In this document: positions 1 to 8,998 of the stretch, in pieces
Layout of the letters: each line of letters starts with the position of its first letter
How positions within the stretch are numbered: the stretch's first letter is position 1
From: Microbacterium sp. SORGH_AS_1204
GTDB lineage: Bacteria; Actinomycetota; Actinomycetes; Actinomycetales; Microbacteriaceae
DNA length: 64,000 nt
Assembly: GCF_030818935.1 (NCBI RefSeq)
Contig: NZ_JAUTBD010000001.1
Coordinates: 1,922,001 to 1,986,000 of the forward strand
Reading direction: 5' to 3'
The notes under the pieces: model-generated
Database searches by the model: none
Told to the model about the DNA's origin: nothing
What the model saw: the letters and a program-made list of their open reading frames with translations, nothing else
Position numbers and translations under genes: made by a program

Positions 1-561
1 CGAGACGTCGCCCGCGCGGTGGCGGTGGTGACGCAGCACGCCGAGACCGACGCCGACATCGTCGTCCGCGACGTGGTGCGCCTCGGTCGCACGCCCCATC
101 GACCCGTCTGGGGCGGGTCCACCACGGGCGACGAACAGGCGGTCGACGCCGCGCTCGCGCGGGTGGGCCTGACCGACAAAGCCGATCGCCTCTGGCACGC
201 GCTTTCGGGCGGCGAGCGTCAGCGGGCGCAGATCGCGCGCGCCCTCGCGCAGGAACCGCGCGAGCTGCTGCTGGACGAACCGACCAACCATCTCGACATC
301 CGCCACCAGCTCGAGATCCTCGCGCTGGTCTCAGCGCTCCCGGTGACGAGCATCGTCGCGCTGCACGACCTCAATCTGGCGGCGACCTACTGCGACAGCG
401 TGCTCGTGCTGCGCGAGGGCAGGGTGGTGGCGGCGGGAGCGCCCGCCGACGTGCTCACTCCCGCCCTGATCGCCGACGTCTACGGTGTGCGGGCTCGGGT
501 GATTCCGGATGCCGCGACGAGTCGCACGACGATCCTGTTCGACGGTCCGCTGGACGGCTGA
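1..561 (+). CDS. Siderophore/heme-type ABC transporter ATPase, 5' end cut by window
   Basis: The reading frame is open from base 1, so the Walker A region lies outside the window. About 186 residues are visible. They contain the signature LSGGERQR, a Walker B stretch ending LLLDEPTNHLD, and the switch histidine in ALHDLNLA. The family is the FecE/FhuC/BtuD type that powers uptake of ferric siderophores, heme or cobalamin. The segment VVRLGRTPHR just before the signature region is typical of iron-siderophore ATPases. The protein would sit on the cytoplasmic face with permease partners encoded upstream, not seen here. The exact substrate cannot be told. Confidence 0.9.
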   Translation, partial: RDVARAVAVVTQHAETDADIVVRDVVRLGRTPHRPVWGGSTTGDEQAVDAALARVGLTDKADRLWHALSGGERQRAQIARALAQEPRELLLDEPTNHLDIRHQLEILALVSALPVTSIVALHDLNLAATYCDSVLVLREGRVVAAGAPADVLTPALIADVYGVRARVIPDAATSRTTILFDGPLDG

Positions 562-600
562 GGTCGTCCCTCGCCCGGCCACACCGCACGGGCGCATCCG

Positions 601-1020
601 TCAGTATTCGGTGACGGTGATCGTGAAGGCGACCGTCGCGCCGTCGGGACCGGTCACGGTGGCATTCGTGCTCCCGATCTCGCGCACGATGAAACCCGGG
701 CGGAACACCGCGCCCTCGGACGGACCGCCCGGTGAGAACTCGGCGATCGCGACGTCGGCGGTGGTGCCGGTCCACTCCGCCTCGGTTCCGTCCGCAACGG
801 CCAATACCAGCGACGTTCCCCGGATGACGCGCACGTCGGTGCCCGCGAGATCGGCGGGGACGACGGTCGTCGGCGGCAACAGCTGATCCGCCGCCGAGGC
901 GGACGGAGCCGCAGAGCCCTCGGGGACCCCGCCCGACGTGCCCTCGGATGTCGTGGGCGCGCACCCGGCGATGAGCAGCGGCAGGGCGGCGGCGAGGGCG
1001 ACGGTGCGGATGCGCTTCAC
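601..1020 (-). CDS. Small secreted lipoprotein of unknown function
   Basis: This predicts a 139-residue protein from a GTG start at 1020, chosen because GAAGAAGG lies just upstream as a ribosome binding site. The N-terminus MKRIRTVALAAALPLLIAGC is a classic lipoprotein signal with lipobox IAGC. The mature part begins with a Ser/Gly/Pro-rich linker and then a compact beta-rich segment of about 100 residues, with Thr/Val-rich strands at the C-terminus (FTITVTEY). No domain is recognised. It is convergent with the ABC ATPase before it, so it is not in that operon. Longer upstream readings lack signal-peptide logic and are rejected. Confidence 0.8.
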   Translation of the reverse strand: MKRIRTVALAAALPLLIAGCAPTTSEGTSGGVPEGSAAPSASAADQLLPPTTVVPADLAGTDVRVIRGTSLVLAVADGTEAEWTGTTADVAIAEFSPGGPSEGAVFRPGFIVREIGSTNATVTGPDGATVAFTITVTEY

Positions 1021-1129
1021 GAGGACCTTCTTCCGGCGAGGGCGACCTCGGACCGGCCGCTGCTCGGATGCTATCCCGCCCGCCGACGCGGACGTGGAGA
1101 TCGCGCCGTGTCGACGGCGTATCCGAGCG

Positions 1130-1339
1130 TCAGTCCGTGTCGCCGGCATCGGCGGGGTCGTGCAAGGGGATCTCCAGCGACGTCGTGGAGGTGCCGCCGA
1201 GTCCCAGCAGCCCGGTCGGCGACGCTGCGGGCGGGTCGTCGTCGGGCAGGAGCTCGGCCCGCGTGCGCGGTCGCGCCGGCTCGCCGGGCAGGCCGGCCCA
1301 CTCGCTCGGTTCCTCGGGCCGTTGAACGAAGAGTCCCAT
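1130..1339 (-). CDS. Short conserved-looking hypothetical protein
   Basis: This 69-residue ORF begins MGLFVQRPEEPSEWAGLPGE. It is rich in Pro, Asp, Glu and Leu, has no membrane segment, and looks intrinsically disordered. The ATG at 1339 has a GACAAT hexamer exactly six bases upstream, which fits the leaderless-promoter spacing used by many genes in this window. Codon third positions are G/C-rich as in real genes here. Composition and start context support a gene, but no function can be assigned. Confidence 0.55.
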   Translation of the reverse strand: MGLFVQRPEEPSEWAGLPGEPARPRTRAELLPDDDPPAASPTGLLGLGGTSTTSLEIPLHDPADAGDTD

Positions 1340-1366
1340 CGACCCATTGTCGCTCGTGCGCGCCCA

Positions 1367-1410
1367 GCGGGTAGCCCGCTCGCCCGCGCCCCGCGGGTAG
1401 CCCGCTCGCC
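1367..1410. repeat. Two-copy 26-bp direct repeat
   Basis: GCGGGTAGCCCGCTCGCC occurs at 1367 and again at 1393. Each copy contains the small hairpin GCGGG-TAG-CCCGC. It is followed by an inverted partner, GCTACCC, near 1422. It lies just in front of the truncated secreted-protein ORF and may mark the junction where that gene lost its 5' part. Confidence 0.6.
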
Positions 1411-1467
1411 CAGGTAAGCAAGCTACCCGTCGCGCAACGGCGCGGCGGAGTCGACGGCCGAGACAGC

Positions 1468-2628
1468 ATGGTCATCGCGTACGCCGCAGCGGCGATGAGC
1501 AGCCTCACCCGCATCAGTTGTACGGAGACCGGTTTCCGCGACGAGAACCACCTGCAGGCGAAGGCGGGCACCACTTACCTGTTCCAGGTGACCGATGACG
1601 CGTACGACGCGGCATCCACCGACACCGCGTCGCTGTGGATCCGGGCCAGCGCGCCGATCTCCAACCTGTCCCCCGCAACGGCTTCCTCCGTCTCGGTGCC
1701 GAGCACGGTGACGGGGTCGATCGCGAAGGTCGACAACAACTGGTACGAGCCGTACGCCGGGATGTGCGGCGACGGATTCGCCACCCTGCTGGGGACGCGA
1801 TGGTACGAGTACGTCGCCACGGGCACGACCGGTGTGCGTGTCGACCTGCGCGACAGTTACTACGACGCGGATGCCGTGGTGTGGGCGTCCGACGGATCGG
1901 TCCCCACGTCGGTGCTGACCTGCCCCGCGCAGCAGCGGGGCGACGGCGGCGCCACGGGCTTCTACGAGAAGACCAACGCGTACGCCGACTTCGCGGTGGA
2001 ACCCGGCAAGACCTACTTCATCCAGGTCGGCGGCTGGAACTTCAGCGTCGGCGACTACGTGATGAAGCTCTCCACCTATCAGCTCCCGCTTCTGACCCAG
2101 ATGCCGACGCCCAAGATCACGGGCACCGCGCAGGTCGGTTCGACGCTCACTGTGAACCCGGGCACGTGGGACGAGGGCACCACCCTCACCTATCAGTGGA
2201 TGCGCGGCAACGGCAGCTACATCTTCGGTGCGAAGGGCACGACCTACACCGTCGGGGCCGCCGACGTGGGCACGCAGATCACCGTCGCCGTCAGCGCGAC
2301 GAAACCCGGCTACTCCCCCGCCCGCAAGACGAGCGCCCCCACGGCCGTGGTGGTGAAGGGGACGCTCAGCGGCGCGACGCCCACCATCACGGGCACGACC
2401 AAGGTGGGATACACCCTGACCGCGCGCGCCGGCACCTGGGCCCCGGCGCCTGTCGCACTGAGCTACCAGTGGTCGCGCAACGGCGTCGCCATCTCGGGCG
2501 CGACCTCGAGCACCTACAAGTTGACGTCATCCGATAAGGGCAAGCGCATCACCGTCAAGGTCACGGGCACCAAGACGGGCTACACGACCCTCGCGAAGAC
2601 CAGCGCGGCCACCGCCACGATCGGCTGA
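1468..2628 (+). pseudogene. 5'-truncated extracellular protein with Ig-like repeats
   Basis: The frame gives 386 residues but has no signal peptide or ribosome binding site. It opens in the middle of a bacterial pre-peptidase C-like beta domain: SLTRISC and LQAKAGTTYLFQV are the usual internal strands. The same frame is open before the ATG at 1468, with matching residues DSMVIAY, so that ATG is probably an internal codon. A second such domain follows (about residues 65-205, ending KTYFIQVGGW). Then come two bacterial Ig-like repeats of about 90 residues (ITGTAQVGSTLTVNPGTW and ITGTTKVGYTLTARAGTW), a type found on actinobacterial surface proteins. I read it as the surviving 3' part of a secreted adhesin- or enzyme-like protein. 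The stop region is intact. Confidence 0.65.
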
Positions 2629-2662
2629 CGGTCCCTGACCGGGCGCTCGCCGCTTCGCGCTC

Positions 2663-2772
2663 GACGCGGGGCGGCGGGCGTCGCCGTTTGGCGCCGCGGG
2701 CGGCCACGGCCGCCGCTTCGGGTCGGACGCGGGGCGGCGGGCGTCGCCATTCGGCGCGGCGGGCGGCCACGG
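2663..2772. repeat. Imperfect tandem repeat, 63-bp period
   Basis: A G+C-extreme unit starting GACGCGGGGCGGCGGGCGTC occurs at 2663 and again at 2726 with only a few changes. It lies in the 350-bp gap between the secreted-protein fragment and the tRNA-Gln terminator. ORFs through it on either strand are arginine/alanine/proline-rich and look non-coding. I see nothing else convincing between 2629 and 2976. Confidence 0.6.
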
Positions 2773-2976
2773 CGGGCGGCGAGCGTAACCGGCGCGGTGC
2801 CCGGGCGTCCGCGCGCGGGCTCGTCGGCGTCACCGGGCGGAGCGGCCGACGCTTGTGTGCGGAGTCGCGAGCGGGCCCGCAGATGCGTGCCCCTCAGCGG
2901 ACCGCTGGCGTGGCGAGCGCGTTCGCGGAGCTCGCACATGCCGGCATCCCGAATCGATCTCGCTCACGCCGAAACG

Positions 2977-3019
2977 AAAGCCCCGGCCTGTCACGCTGTG
3001 CGTGATGACCGGGGCTTTT
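2977..3019 (-). terminator. Rho-independent-type hairpin after tRNA-Gln
   Basis: AAAGCCCCGG at 2977 is the exact complement of CCGGGGCTTT ending at 3018. The loop is about 22 bases, with flanking T/A tracts. It sits immediately downstream of the minus-strand tRNA-Gln. Confidence 0.8.
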
Positions 3020-3026
3020 CGTCTTG

Positions 3027-3098
3027 CTGGGGTACCTGGACTCGAACCAAGAACAACGGAACCAGAAACCGCCGTGTTGCCAATTACACCATACCCCA
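3027..3098 (-). tRNA. tRNA-Gln (CTG anticodon)
   Basis: The minus strand reads TGGGGTATGGTGTAATTGGC at the 5' end. The acceptor arms are TGGGGTA/TACCCCA. The D-stem is GTGT/ACAC, the anticodon loop is TTCTGGT (anticodon CTG), and the T-arm contains GGTTCGAGTCC. CCA is not encoded: the bases after the discriminator are CA then A. A strong hairpin terminator follows. It lies just downstream of gltX on the same strand, a natural pairing with glutamyl-tRNA synthetase, although each is complete on its own. Confidence 0.93.
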
Positions 3099-3201
3099 AG
3101 GCTGTGAGCCGTAACTCGTGCCGAGGATCAAGCTTACGTGAGAGCGGGGCGCCTGCCAAATCACGCCCCGCCCGCGCGCGTCGCTCGCCGGAGAGGCGGC
3201 C

Positions 3202-4710
3202 TCAGCCGAGGTGGGCCACCAGCGCGTTCAGCCGCGTGAGCGTCTCGTCTTTGCCGAGCAGCTCCATCGACTCGAACAGCGGCGGCGACACGCGACGGCC
3301 GGTGAGCGCGACGCGCGGCGGCCCGTAGGCGACGCGGGGCTTGAGACCCAGCTCGTCGACGAGGGCGGTCGACAGGGCGGCCTGCACGCTGGCAGCGGTG
3401 AAGTCGTCGACGGGCTCCAGAGCGCGGACGGATGCCGTGAGCACCTCGGCCGCGTTCGCGGGCAGGCCCTTCAGCGCGTCCTCCGCGTAGTCGACGCTCG
3501 ACACGAAGAGGAAGCCGAGCATGCCCGGCACCTCGCCGAGCAGCTGCACGCGCTCCTGCACGAGCGGGGCCGCGGCGGCGATGATCGCCCGGTGCTCGGC
3601 CGACGGCTCTTCGGCGATGAGGCCAGCACCGGCGAGGTAGGGCACGATCCGGGCGGCGAAGTCGTCGGCATCCAGCATCCGGATGTGGTCGCCGTTGATC
3701 GCCTCGGCCTTCTTCTGGTCGAAGCGCGCGGGGTTGGGGTTCACATCGGCGATGTCGAAGGCGGCGATCATCTCGTCGAGCGAGAAGACGTCGCGGTCGC
3801 TCGCGAGCGACCAGCCGAGCAACGACAGGTAGTTGAGCAGCCCCTCGTGGATGAAGCCCTTCTCGCGCTGCAGGAACAGGTCGGCCTGCGGGTCGCGCTT
3901 CGAGAGCTTCTTGTTGCCGGTCTCACCCAGCACCAGCGGCATGTGGCCGAAGCGCGGGATGAACGTCGTGACCCCGGCATCCACCAGGGCGGAGTACAGC
4001 GCGAGCTGGCGCGCGGTCGAGGGCATGAGGTCTTCGCCGCGGATGACGTGGGTGATGCCCATGAGAGCGTCGTCGACAGGGTTCACGAACGGGTAGAGCG
4101 GCACTCCCCCGGCGCGCACGAGCACGAAGTCGGGGAAGGAACCCGCGGGGAAGGTGACCTCGCCGCGGATCAGGTCGACGTAGCTGAGGTCGTGATCGGG
4201 CACGCGCAGGCGCCACGCGGGCTGACGCCCCTCGGCGCGGAAGGCCGCCTTCTGCTCGTCGGTCAGGTCGCGGTCGTAGTTGTCGTAGCCGAGCTGCTTC
4301 GCGCGCCCGTTCGCCTCATTGCGCGCGTCGATCTCTTCGGCGGTCGAGTAGCTCTCGTACACCGCGCCGGCCGCGACGAGCTTGTCGAGCACCTCGCGGT
4401 AGATCTCGTGGCGCTCGGACTGCCGGTACGGCGCGTGCGGGCCGCCGACCTCGACGCCCTCGTCCCAGTCGAGGTTCATCCACCGCAACGCGTCGAGGAG
4501 CTGCTGGTAGCTCTCTTCGCTGTCGCGCGCGGCGTCGGTGTCTTCGATGCGGAAGACGAGCGTGCCGCCGTTGTGCCGGGCATAGGCCCAGTTGAACAGG
4601 ACGGTGCGGATGAGACCCACGTGCGGCAGGCCCGTCGGAGACGGGCAGAAGCGGACGCGAACGTCGGCGCCGGAGGCGGTCGTGGTGCGGGGATCGGGCG
4701 TGGCAGACAT
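3202..4710 (-). CDS. gltX: Glutamyl-tRNA synthetase
   Basis: A class I aminoacyl-tRNA synthetase that charges tRNA-Glu with glutamate in the cytoplasm; 502 residues, usual for the family. The HIGH-like signature is in [12 protein letters not shown] near residue 25. The KMSKS equivalent is KLSKR, in [15 protein letters not shown] around residue 265. The anticodon-binding helical domain fills the C-terminal third. The start [10 protein letters not shown] at 4710 is preferred over a longer frame because TAGGAT, a -10-like hexamer, ends seven bases before it, which fits a leaderless mRNA. Whether it also charges tRNA-Gln (followed by GatCAB) is likely in actinobacteria but cannot be read from this sequence. 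Confidence 0.97.
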   Translation of the reverse strand: MSATPDPRTTTASGADVRVRFCPSPTGLPHVGLIRTVLFNWAYARHNGGTLVFRIEDTDAARDSEESYQQLLDALRWMNLDWDEGVEVGGPHAPYRQSERHEIYREVLDKLVAAGAVYESYSTAEEIDARNEANGRAKQLGYDNYDRDLTDEQKAAFRAEGRQPAWRLRVPDHDLSYVDLIRGEVTFPAGSFPDFVLVRAGGVPLYPFVNPVDDALMGITHVIRGEDLMPSTARQLALYSALVDAGVTTFIPRFGHMPLVLGETGNKKLSKRDPQADLFLQREKGFIHEGLLNYLSLLGWSLASDRDVFSLDEMIAAFDIADVNPNPARFDQKKAEAINGDHIRMLDADDFAARIVPYLAGAGLIAEEPSAEHRAIIAAAAPLVQERVQLLGEVPGMLGFLFVSSVDYAEDALKGLPANAAEVLTASVRALEPVDDFTAASVQAALSTALVDELGLKPRVAYGPPRVALTGRRVSPPLFESMELLGKDETLTRLNALVAHLG

Positions 4711-4720
4711 CCCCCCGATC

Positions 4721-5677
4721 CTACCGGCGGGCGCTCTCCCGCCCCGAAGGGAGGGGATACTCGGCGAGCACCTCACCGATCACCGTGAGCGCGACCCCGA
4801 CGGCGGGCACGTTCTCGGCCCCGCGGGCGGTTACCACGTGCAGCGTGCGAGCCTCGGCATCCGGAAGACGAGGAGCCGCGATCCCCGTGAGGAGGGGGAA
4901 GGATGCCACGGCCATGCGCGGCAGGATCGCCACTCCCACGCCCTGGGCGACGAGGTTCTCGACGGCGATGTAGTTGTCGGTCTCGAACGCGATGTCGGGC
5001 ACGAATCCGGCGCGGGCGCACGCCTCGAGCAGGTGACCGCGACACTGGGGGCACCCGGCGATCCACCGCTCCCCCGCGAGGCGCGACAGATCGATGGGCC
5101 CGTCGGCCGCCGGGTGGTCGACGGGCAGGACCAGGACGGTGTCGTCCCCGCCGACCGTACGCACCGACAGCCCCGTCGCGGCGAGGTCGAGCTCACGCCG
5201 GTCGCCCGGGTAGCTGTAGGTGAGCGCGATGTCGGCGCGATCCTCGCGCACCGCCAGGATCGCCTCCGGCGGCTCGGCCTCGACGAAGCTGATCGAGACA
5301 CCGGGACGACGTGCGGAGACGGCAGCGATCACGCGCGGCACGACCGTCGATGACGCGGAGGGGAACGCCGCGATGCGGATGCGCCCGGCGCGCAGGCCCC
5401 GGAGCTCGGCCAGGTCGCCCGCCGCAGCGTCCAGGGCGGTCGTCACCGCGGCGGCGTGGCGGGCCAGCACGCGCCCCGCCTCGGTGAGACGCACCCCGCG
5501 TCCGACGCGCTCGACGATCGGCATCCCGGCCCGCCGTTCAAGGCGCCGCACCTGCTGGCTGACAGCGGGCTGGCTGTAGCCCAGCGACCGGGCGGCGGCG
5601 GTGATCGACCCCGTGTCGGCGATGGCCTTCACGACCCGGAGCGAGTGCGCGTCGAGGTCGTCATCGGCATCCGTCAC
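4721..5677 (-). CDS. LysR-family transcriptional regulator
   Basis: 318 residues. The N-terminal winged helix-turn-helix (about residues 9-68) contains the family-typical [25 protein letters not shown] periplasmic-binding-like effector domain follows, ending near residue 305. It is transcribed away from the class-V aminotransferase-fold enzyme at 5758, and LysR regulators usually control such divergent neighbours. An imperfect inverted repeat (CACC-N6-GGTG at 5714-5727) in the 80-bp gap is a possible binding site. A CPQC pair in the effector domain ([10 protein letters not shown], near residue 210) could be redox-active, but this is only an observation. The effector is unknown. Confidence 0.9.
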   Translation of the reverse strand: MTDADDDLDAHSLRVVKAIADTGSITAAARSLGYSQPAVSQQVRRLERRAGMPIVERVGRGVRLTEAGRVLARHAAAVTTALDAAAGDLAELRGLRAGRIRIAAFPSASSTVVPRVIAAVSARRPGVSISFVEAEPPEAILAVREDRADIALTYSYPGDRRELDLAATGLSVRTVGGDDTVLVLPVDHPAADGPIDLSRLAGERWIAGCPQCRGHLLEACARAGFVPDIAFETDNYIAVENLVAQGVGVAILPRMAVASFPLLTGIAAPRLPDAEARTLHVVTARGAENVPAVGVALTVIGEVLAEYPLPSGRESARR

Positions 5678-5713
5678 ACGAACACATAATCAGAGGCGAT
5701 GCTTTTCATGCAA

Positions 5714-5727
5714 CACCTGGCCTGGTG
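5714..5727. promoter_or_regulatory. Candidate LysR operator
   Basis: CACC-N6-GGTG, flanked by TGCA on the left (with one extra base) and by CA on the right, gives an imperfect dyad in the short divergent gap between the LysR gene and the PLP enzyme. Position and symmetry fit a LysR site. No binding data are implied. Confidence 0.4.
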
Positions 5728-5757
5728 CAATGACCCATCGCGCGCGAGTCTAGACCC

Positions 5758-6840
5758 ATGAGCAGCCTCGCATCGCACTTCGCCGGCGGCCGCGACTACC
5801 TCGCCGCCTGCACCGTCGGCCTGCCCGCACGCGCCACGGTCCGTGCCCTGCGTGCGGACCTGGATGCCGCGGCATCCGGACGCCCCGACGTCGCCGCCGC
5901 GACGCGCGCCGTCGAAGACGCCCGGGCGGCCTACGCGCGCCTGGTGCGCTCCCCCGTCGGCGAGGTCGCCATCGCGTCGCAGACGTCGGTCATGGTCTCG
6001 CTCATCACCGCCTCGGTGCCCGACGGTGCCGAGGTGTTGTGCCCCGAGGGCGACTTCGCCTCCCTCGTCGCCCCGTTCGCCCGCGCCGGACGCGGCATCC
6101 GCCTGCGTACAGCACCTCTCGCGCACCTGGCCGACGCCGTGTCGACCGACACCTGGCTCGTGGCGTTCTCGCTCGTGCAGTCGGCCACGGGCGAGGTGGC
6201 GGATGCCGCGGGCATCGCCGCCGCCGCGGCCCGCGCCGGCGCCCGCACGCTCTGCGACCTCACCCAGGCCGCCGGGTGGCTGCCGGTCGACGCGACGCTC
6301 TTCGACGCCACCGTCTGCCACGCGTACAAGTGGCTGTGCTGCCCGCGCGGTGTCGGCTTCCTCACCGTGCGCCCCGACTTCGCGCAATCGCTGCGCCCGG
6401 TGCAGGCCGGCTGGTACTCCGGCGACGACCCGTGGTCGTCGTGCTACGGCACCGGCGGAACGCTCGCGGCCGACGCGCGCCGCTTCGACGTCTCGCCGGC
6501 GTGGCAGGCGTTCGTCGGTGCGGCGCCCGCCCTGACCATGTTCGCCGACGCGGACATCACCGAGTCGTACACGCACGCGACCGGTCTCGCGGCACGCTTC
6601 CGCGCGGGCCTCGGCCTCGCGCAGCCGGCGCGTGCGTCGGCGATCGTCACCTGGCCGGATGCCACCGGCGATGCGCTGGCGCGACTGGCCGCACACGGCA
6701 TCACGGCCTCGGGACGCGCCGGGCGCGCGCGGGTGGCGTTCCACGTCTTCAACGTCGACGCCGACGTGGACCGCGCGCTGCGCGCTCTCGGCAGCGACGC
6801 CCCCGTTGCCGAGCCGGTCGCGCTGAGTTTCTCGATCTGA
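5758..6840 (+). CDS. Aminotransferase class V-fold PLP enzyme
   Basis: 360 residues with the fold of cysteine desulfurases and kynureninases. The PLP Schiff-base lysine is in CHAYKWLCCPRG (about residue 197), and the cofactor-ring aspartate is in LCDLTQAAGW (about residue 168). No active-site loop cysteine typical of IscS/SufS is evident, and the length is short for kynureninase, so the reaction is left open. Possibilities include a lyase, an isopenicillin-epimerase-like or a kynureninase-like reaction. It is divergent from a LysR gene and convergent with an MFS/FAH-family operon, suggesting a small amino-acid-derivative metabolism locus. It ends only 27 bp from the opposing MFS gene. Confidence 0.85.
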   Translation: MSSLASHFAGGRDYLAACTVGLPARATVRALRADLDAAASGRPDVAAATRAVEDARAAYARLVRSPVGEVAIASQTSVMVSLITASVPDGAEVLCPEGDFASLVAPFARAGRGIRLRTAPLAHLADAVSTDTWLVAFSLVQSATGEVADAAGIAAAAARAGARTLCDLTQAAGWLPVDATLFDATVCHAYKWLCCPRGVGFLTVRPDFAQSLRPVQAGWYSGDDPWSSCYGTGGTLAADARRFDVSPAWQAFVGAAPALTMFADADITESYTHATGLAARFRAGLGLAQPARASAIVTWPDATGDALARLAAHGITASGRAGRARVAFHVFNVDADVDRALRALGSDAPVAEPVALSFSI

Positions 6841-6867
6841 CCGCCCGCGTCGGGCGCCGGTCTCGTC

Positions 6868-8109
6868 TCAGTCGGTGCGCACGCGCACGACCGCCGCGCC
6901 CGCGCACACCAGGGCGACGGGCAGGAACGCCCACAACGCGAGCCCCTCGTACCCGGCGACGCCGAGGATCAGTCCCGCGAGCACGGAGCCGACGGCGGCC
7001 GACGCCGTCATGATCGTGTCGCTGCGGCCCTGGCGACGCGGACGCGAGGCGACAGGGGTCGCTTCGGTGAGCAACGCGGAACCGGCGACCGTCGCGGCGC
7101 TCCATCCGAGCCCGAGCAGCACGAGGGCGACGAGCACGCCGGCCTGCGCATCGGCGAAGACCGCGGCGGTCACCAGCGCGCTCGCCAGGAGCAGCTGACC
7201 AAACAGGATGACGGGGACCCGGCCGACGCGATCGGCGAGGATGCCGAACACCGGGGACAACCCGTACATGCCGAACACGTGCAGAGCGATGGTCGTGCCG
7301 ACGGCGAGAGTCACGGCATCCGGGGCCACGATGTGCGACAGATGCACCGGCGTCATCGCCATCACCGCGGCCATCGTCACGTGCGACGCGGACACGGCGA
7401 GCATTGCGAAGCGGGCCAGCCGCGGCCGATCCGCCTCGGGCGCCGCACCCGACGACACGGGCTTCTCGCGTTCGAGGCGCTGGGCGAGCAGCAGAGGATC
7501 GGGCCGCAGCACGAGCAGGTAGAGACCGAACGCGCACGCCTGCGCGGCGAACGAGAAGAGGTACGCGCCGGTGAGGCGCGGCATGCCGATGCTGGCGCCC
7601 ACGAGCTCGCCCGGCGCGAGCAGCAGCGGCCCGACGACGCCTCCGACCGTGGTCGCCCAGACGACCGTGGCGAGGTCGCGACCGCGGCGCGCCGTGCTCG
7701 CGAGGTCGGTCGCCGCGAACCGCGACTGGAGCGTGCCGGCATTGCCCGCACCGATCAGGGCGATGCCGACCAGAAGCAGCGGGAAGACGCGCAGCGCAGC
7801 CGCCGCGATCACGACCGCGATGCCCAGCAGAGCCGCGAGATTGCCGGTCGTCAACGCGAACCGCCGACCGCGACGAGCCGCGAGACGAGCGAGCGGGATC
7901 GCCGTGAGCGCCGCCCCCAGGGTCACCGCGGCGGTCGCGAACCCCGAGAGTGCTTCTTGACCCGAGAGATCGCTGGCCAGGAGCGCGCCGAGCGACAGGG
8001 TCGCGCCGAAGGCGACCCCCGTCAGCACCTGCCCGGCGGCGAGCACCCGCACCGTGCGGCGCTGCGTGGCGGAGAGGTCGAGCGCCGCCGGAGCGGGCGC
8101 CTCAGGCAT
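6868..8109 (-). CDS. MFS transporter
   Basis: 413 residues with about 12 hydrophobic segments. The cytoplasmic loop 2-3 motif is RLAARRGRRFAL, and a second-half equivalent is GILADRVGRVPV. The ATG at 8109 overlaps the stop of the upstream fumarylacetoacetate-hydrolase-family gene by 8 bp, so the two are translationally coupled and probably act on related compounds. A longer frame running up through the FAH gene is a shadow. The substrate is not predictable; an efflux role is as likely as uptake. Confidence 0.9.
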   Translation of the reverse strand: MPEAPAPAALDLSATQRRTVRVLAAGQVLTGVAFGATLSLGALLASDLSGQEALSGFATAAVTLGAALTAIPLARLAARRGRRFALTTGNLAALLGIAVVIAAAALRVFPLLLVGIALIGAGNAGTLQSRFAATDLASTARRGRDLATVVWATTVGGVVGPLLLAPGELVGASIGMPRLTGAYLFSFAAQACAFGLYLLVLRPDPLLLAQRLEREKPVSSGAAPEADRPRLARFAMLAVSASHVTMAAVMAMTPVHLSHIVAPDAVTLAVGTTIALHVFGMYGLSPVFGILADRVGRVPVILFGQLLLASALVTAAVFADAQAGVLVALVLLGLGWSAATVAGSALLTEATPVASRPRRQGRSDTIMTASAAVGSVLAGLILGVAGYEGLALWAFLPVALVCAGAAVVRVRTD

Positions 8110-8869
8110 CGCGCGCGGTGTTGCGCAGAATACCGACGCCCTCGATCTCGATCTCGATCGCGTCGCCCGCCTCGAATGAGCCGATGCCCGCCGGTGTGCC
8201 GGTGAGCAGCAGATCGCCCGGGAGGAGCGTGAAGACCGCGGACGCGTAGGCGATGAGAGCCGGGATGCCGTGCACCATGTCGGACACCGGACCGTTCTGA
8301 CGCACCTCGCCGTTGACGCGCGTGGTGATGACGGCCGCGTCGAGGTCGAGGTCGGTCTCGATGACCGGACCGACGGGGCAGAACGTGTCGAAGCCCTTGG
8401 CGCGCGACCACTGTCCGTCGGCGCGCTGCAGATCGCGGGCGGTGACGTCGTTGGCGACCGTGTAGCCGAAGATGTACTCGCTCGCGCGCTCCGCCGGGAC
8501 GTTCTTGGCGACGCGCCCGATGACGACGGCCAGTTCACCCTCGTAGTCGGTCTGGGAGCTGAGCGCGGTGGGCCGCACGATGACGTCACCCGGGCCGATC
8601 ACCGATGTGTTGGGCTTGAGGAACATGAGCGGCTCGGCCGGCGCCTCGCCCCCCATCTCGGCGGCGTGATCGCGGTAGTTCTTGCCGATGCACACGACCT
8701 TGGATCGCGGGATCACCGGGGCGAGCAGAGCAACCTCGGCGAGGGGCACGCGCTCCCCCGTCGTCTCGTATCCGGCGAACATCGGGTCGCCGGCGAGCAC
8801 CACGAGCTCGCCGTCGTCGACGATTCCGTAGCGAATGGCATCCTGATGGCTGAATCGAGCGATCTTCAC
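8102..8869 (-). CDS. Fumarylacetoacetate hydrolase family protein
   Basis: 255 residues. The C-terminal FAH fold has the metal-site signature SQTDYEGELAVVIGR around residue 110 and IGKNYRDHAAE near residue 65. Known members hydrolyse or decarboxylate acylpyruvates and 2-oxo-3-ene acids in catabolic pathways, or oxaloacetate, in the cytoplasm. The start is GTG at 8869: a -10-like TAGGCT ends exactly six bases upstream, as in other leaderless genes here. It is coupled to an MFS gene by overlap. The precise substrate is unknown. Confidence 0.92.
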   Translation of the reverse strand: MKIARFSHQDAIRYGIVDDGELVVLAGDPMFAGYETTGERVPLAEVALLAPVIPRSKVVCIGKNYRDHAAEMGGEAPAEPLMFLKPNTSVIGPGDVIVRPTALSSQTDYEGELAVVIGRVAKNVPAERASEYIFGYTVANDVTARDLQRADGQWSRAKGFDTFCPVGPVIETDLDLDAAVITTRVNGEVRQNGPVSDMVHGIPALIAYASAVFTLLPGDLLLTGTPAGIGSFEAGDAIEIEIEGVGILRNTARDA

Positions 8870-8947
8870 GGTGTCAGCCTATCCGCGGGCTTCCGCGTCC
8901 GCCGTGTCCCCTCACAGGCTGCTGATGCGACATCCGCAAGAAGAAGA

Positions 8948-8981
8948 ACGGAGGGACCCCCGGGATCCGGGAGCCCCTCCG
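8948..8981 (-). terminator. Hairpin downstream of ilvE
   Basis: ACGGAGGG and CCCTCCGT form an inverted repeat with an inner CCCGG/CCGGG pair. The structure lies 18 bp after the ilvE stop on the minus strand. Confidence 0.65.
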
Positions 8982-8998
8982 TGCGCGCGCGCCGACGG

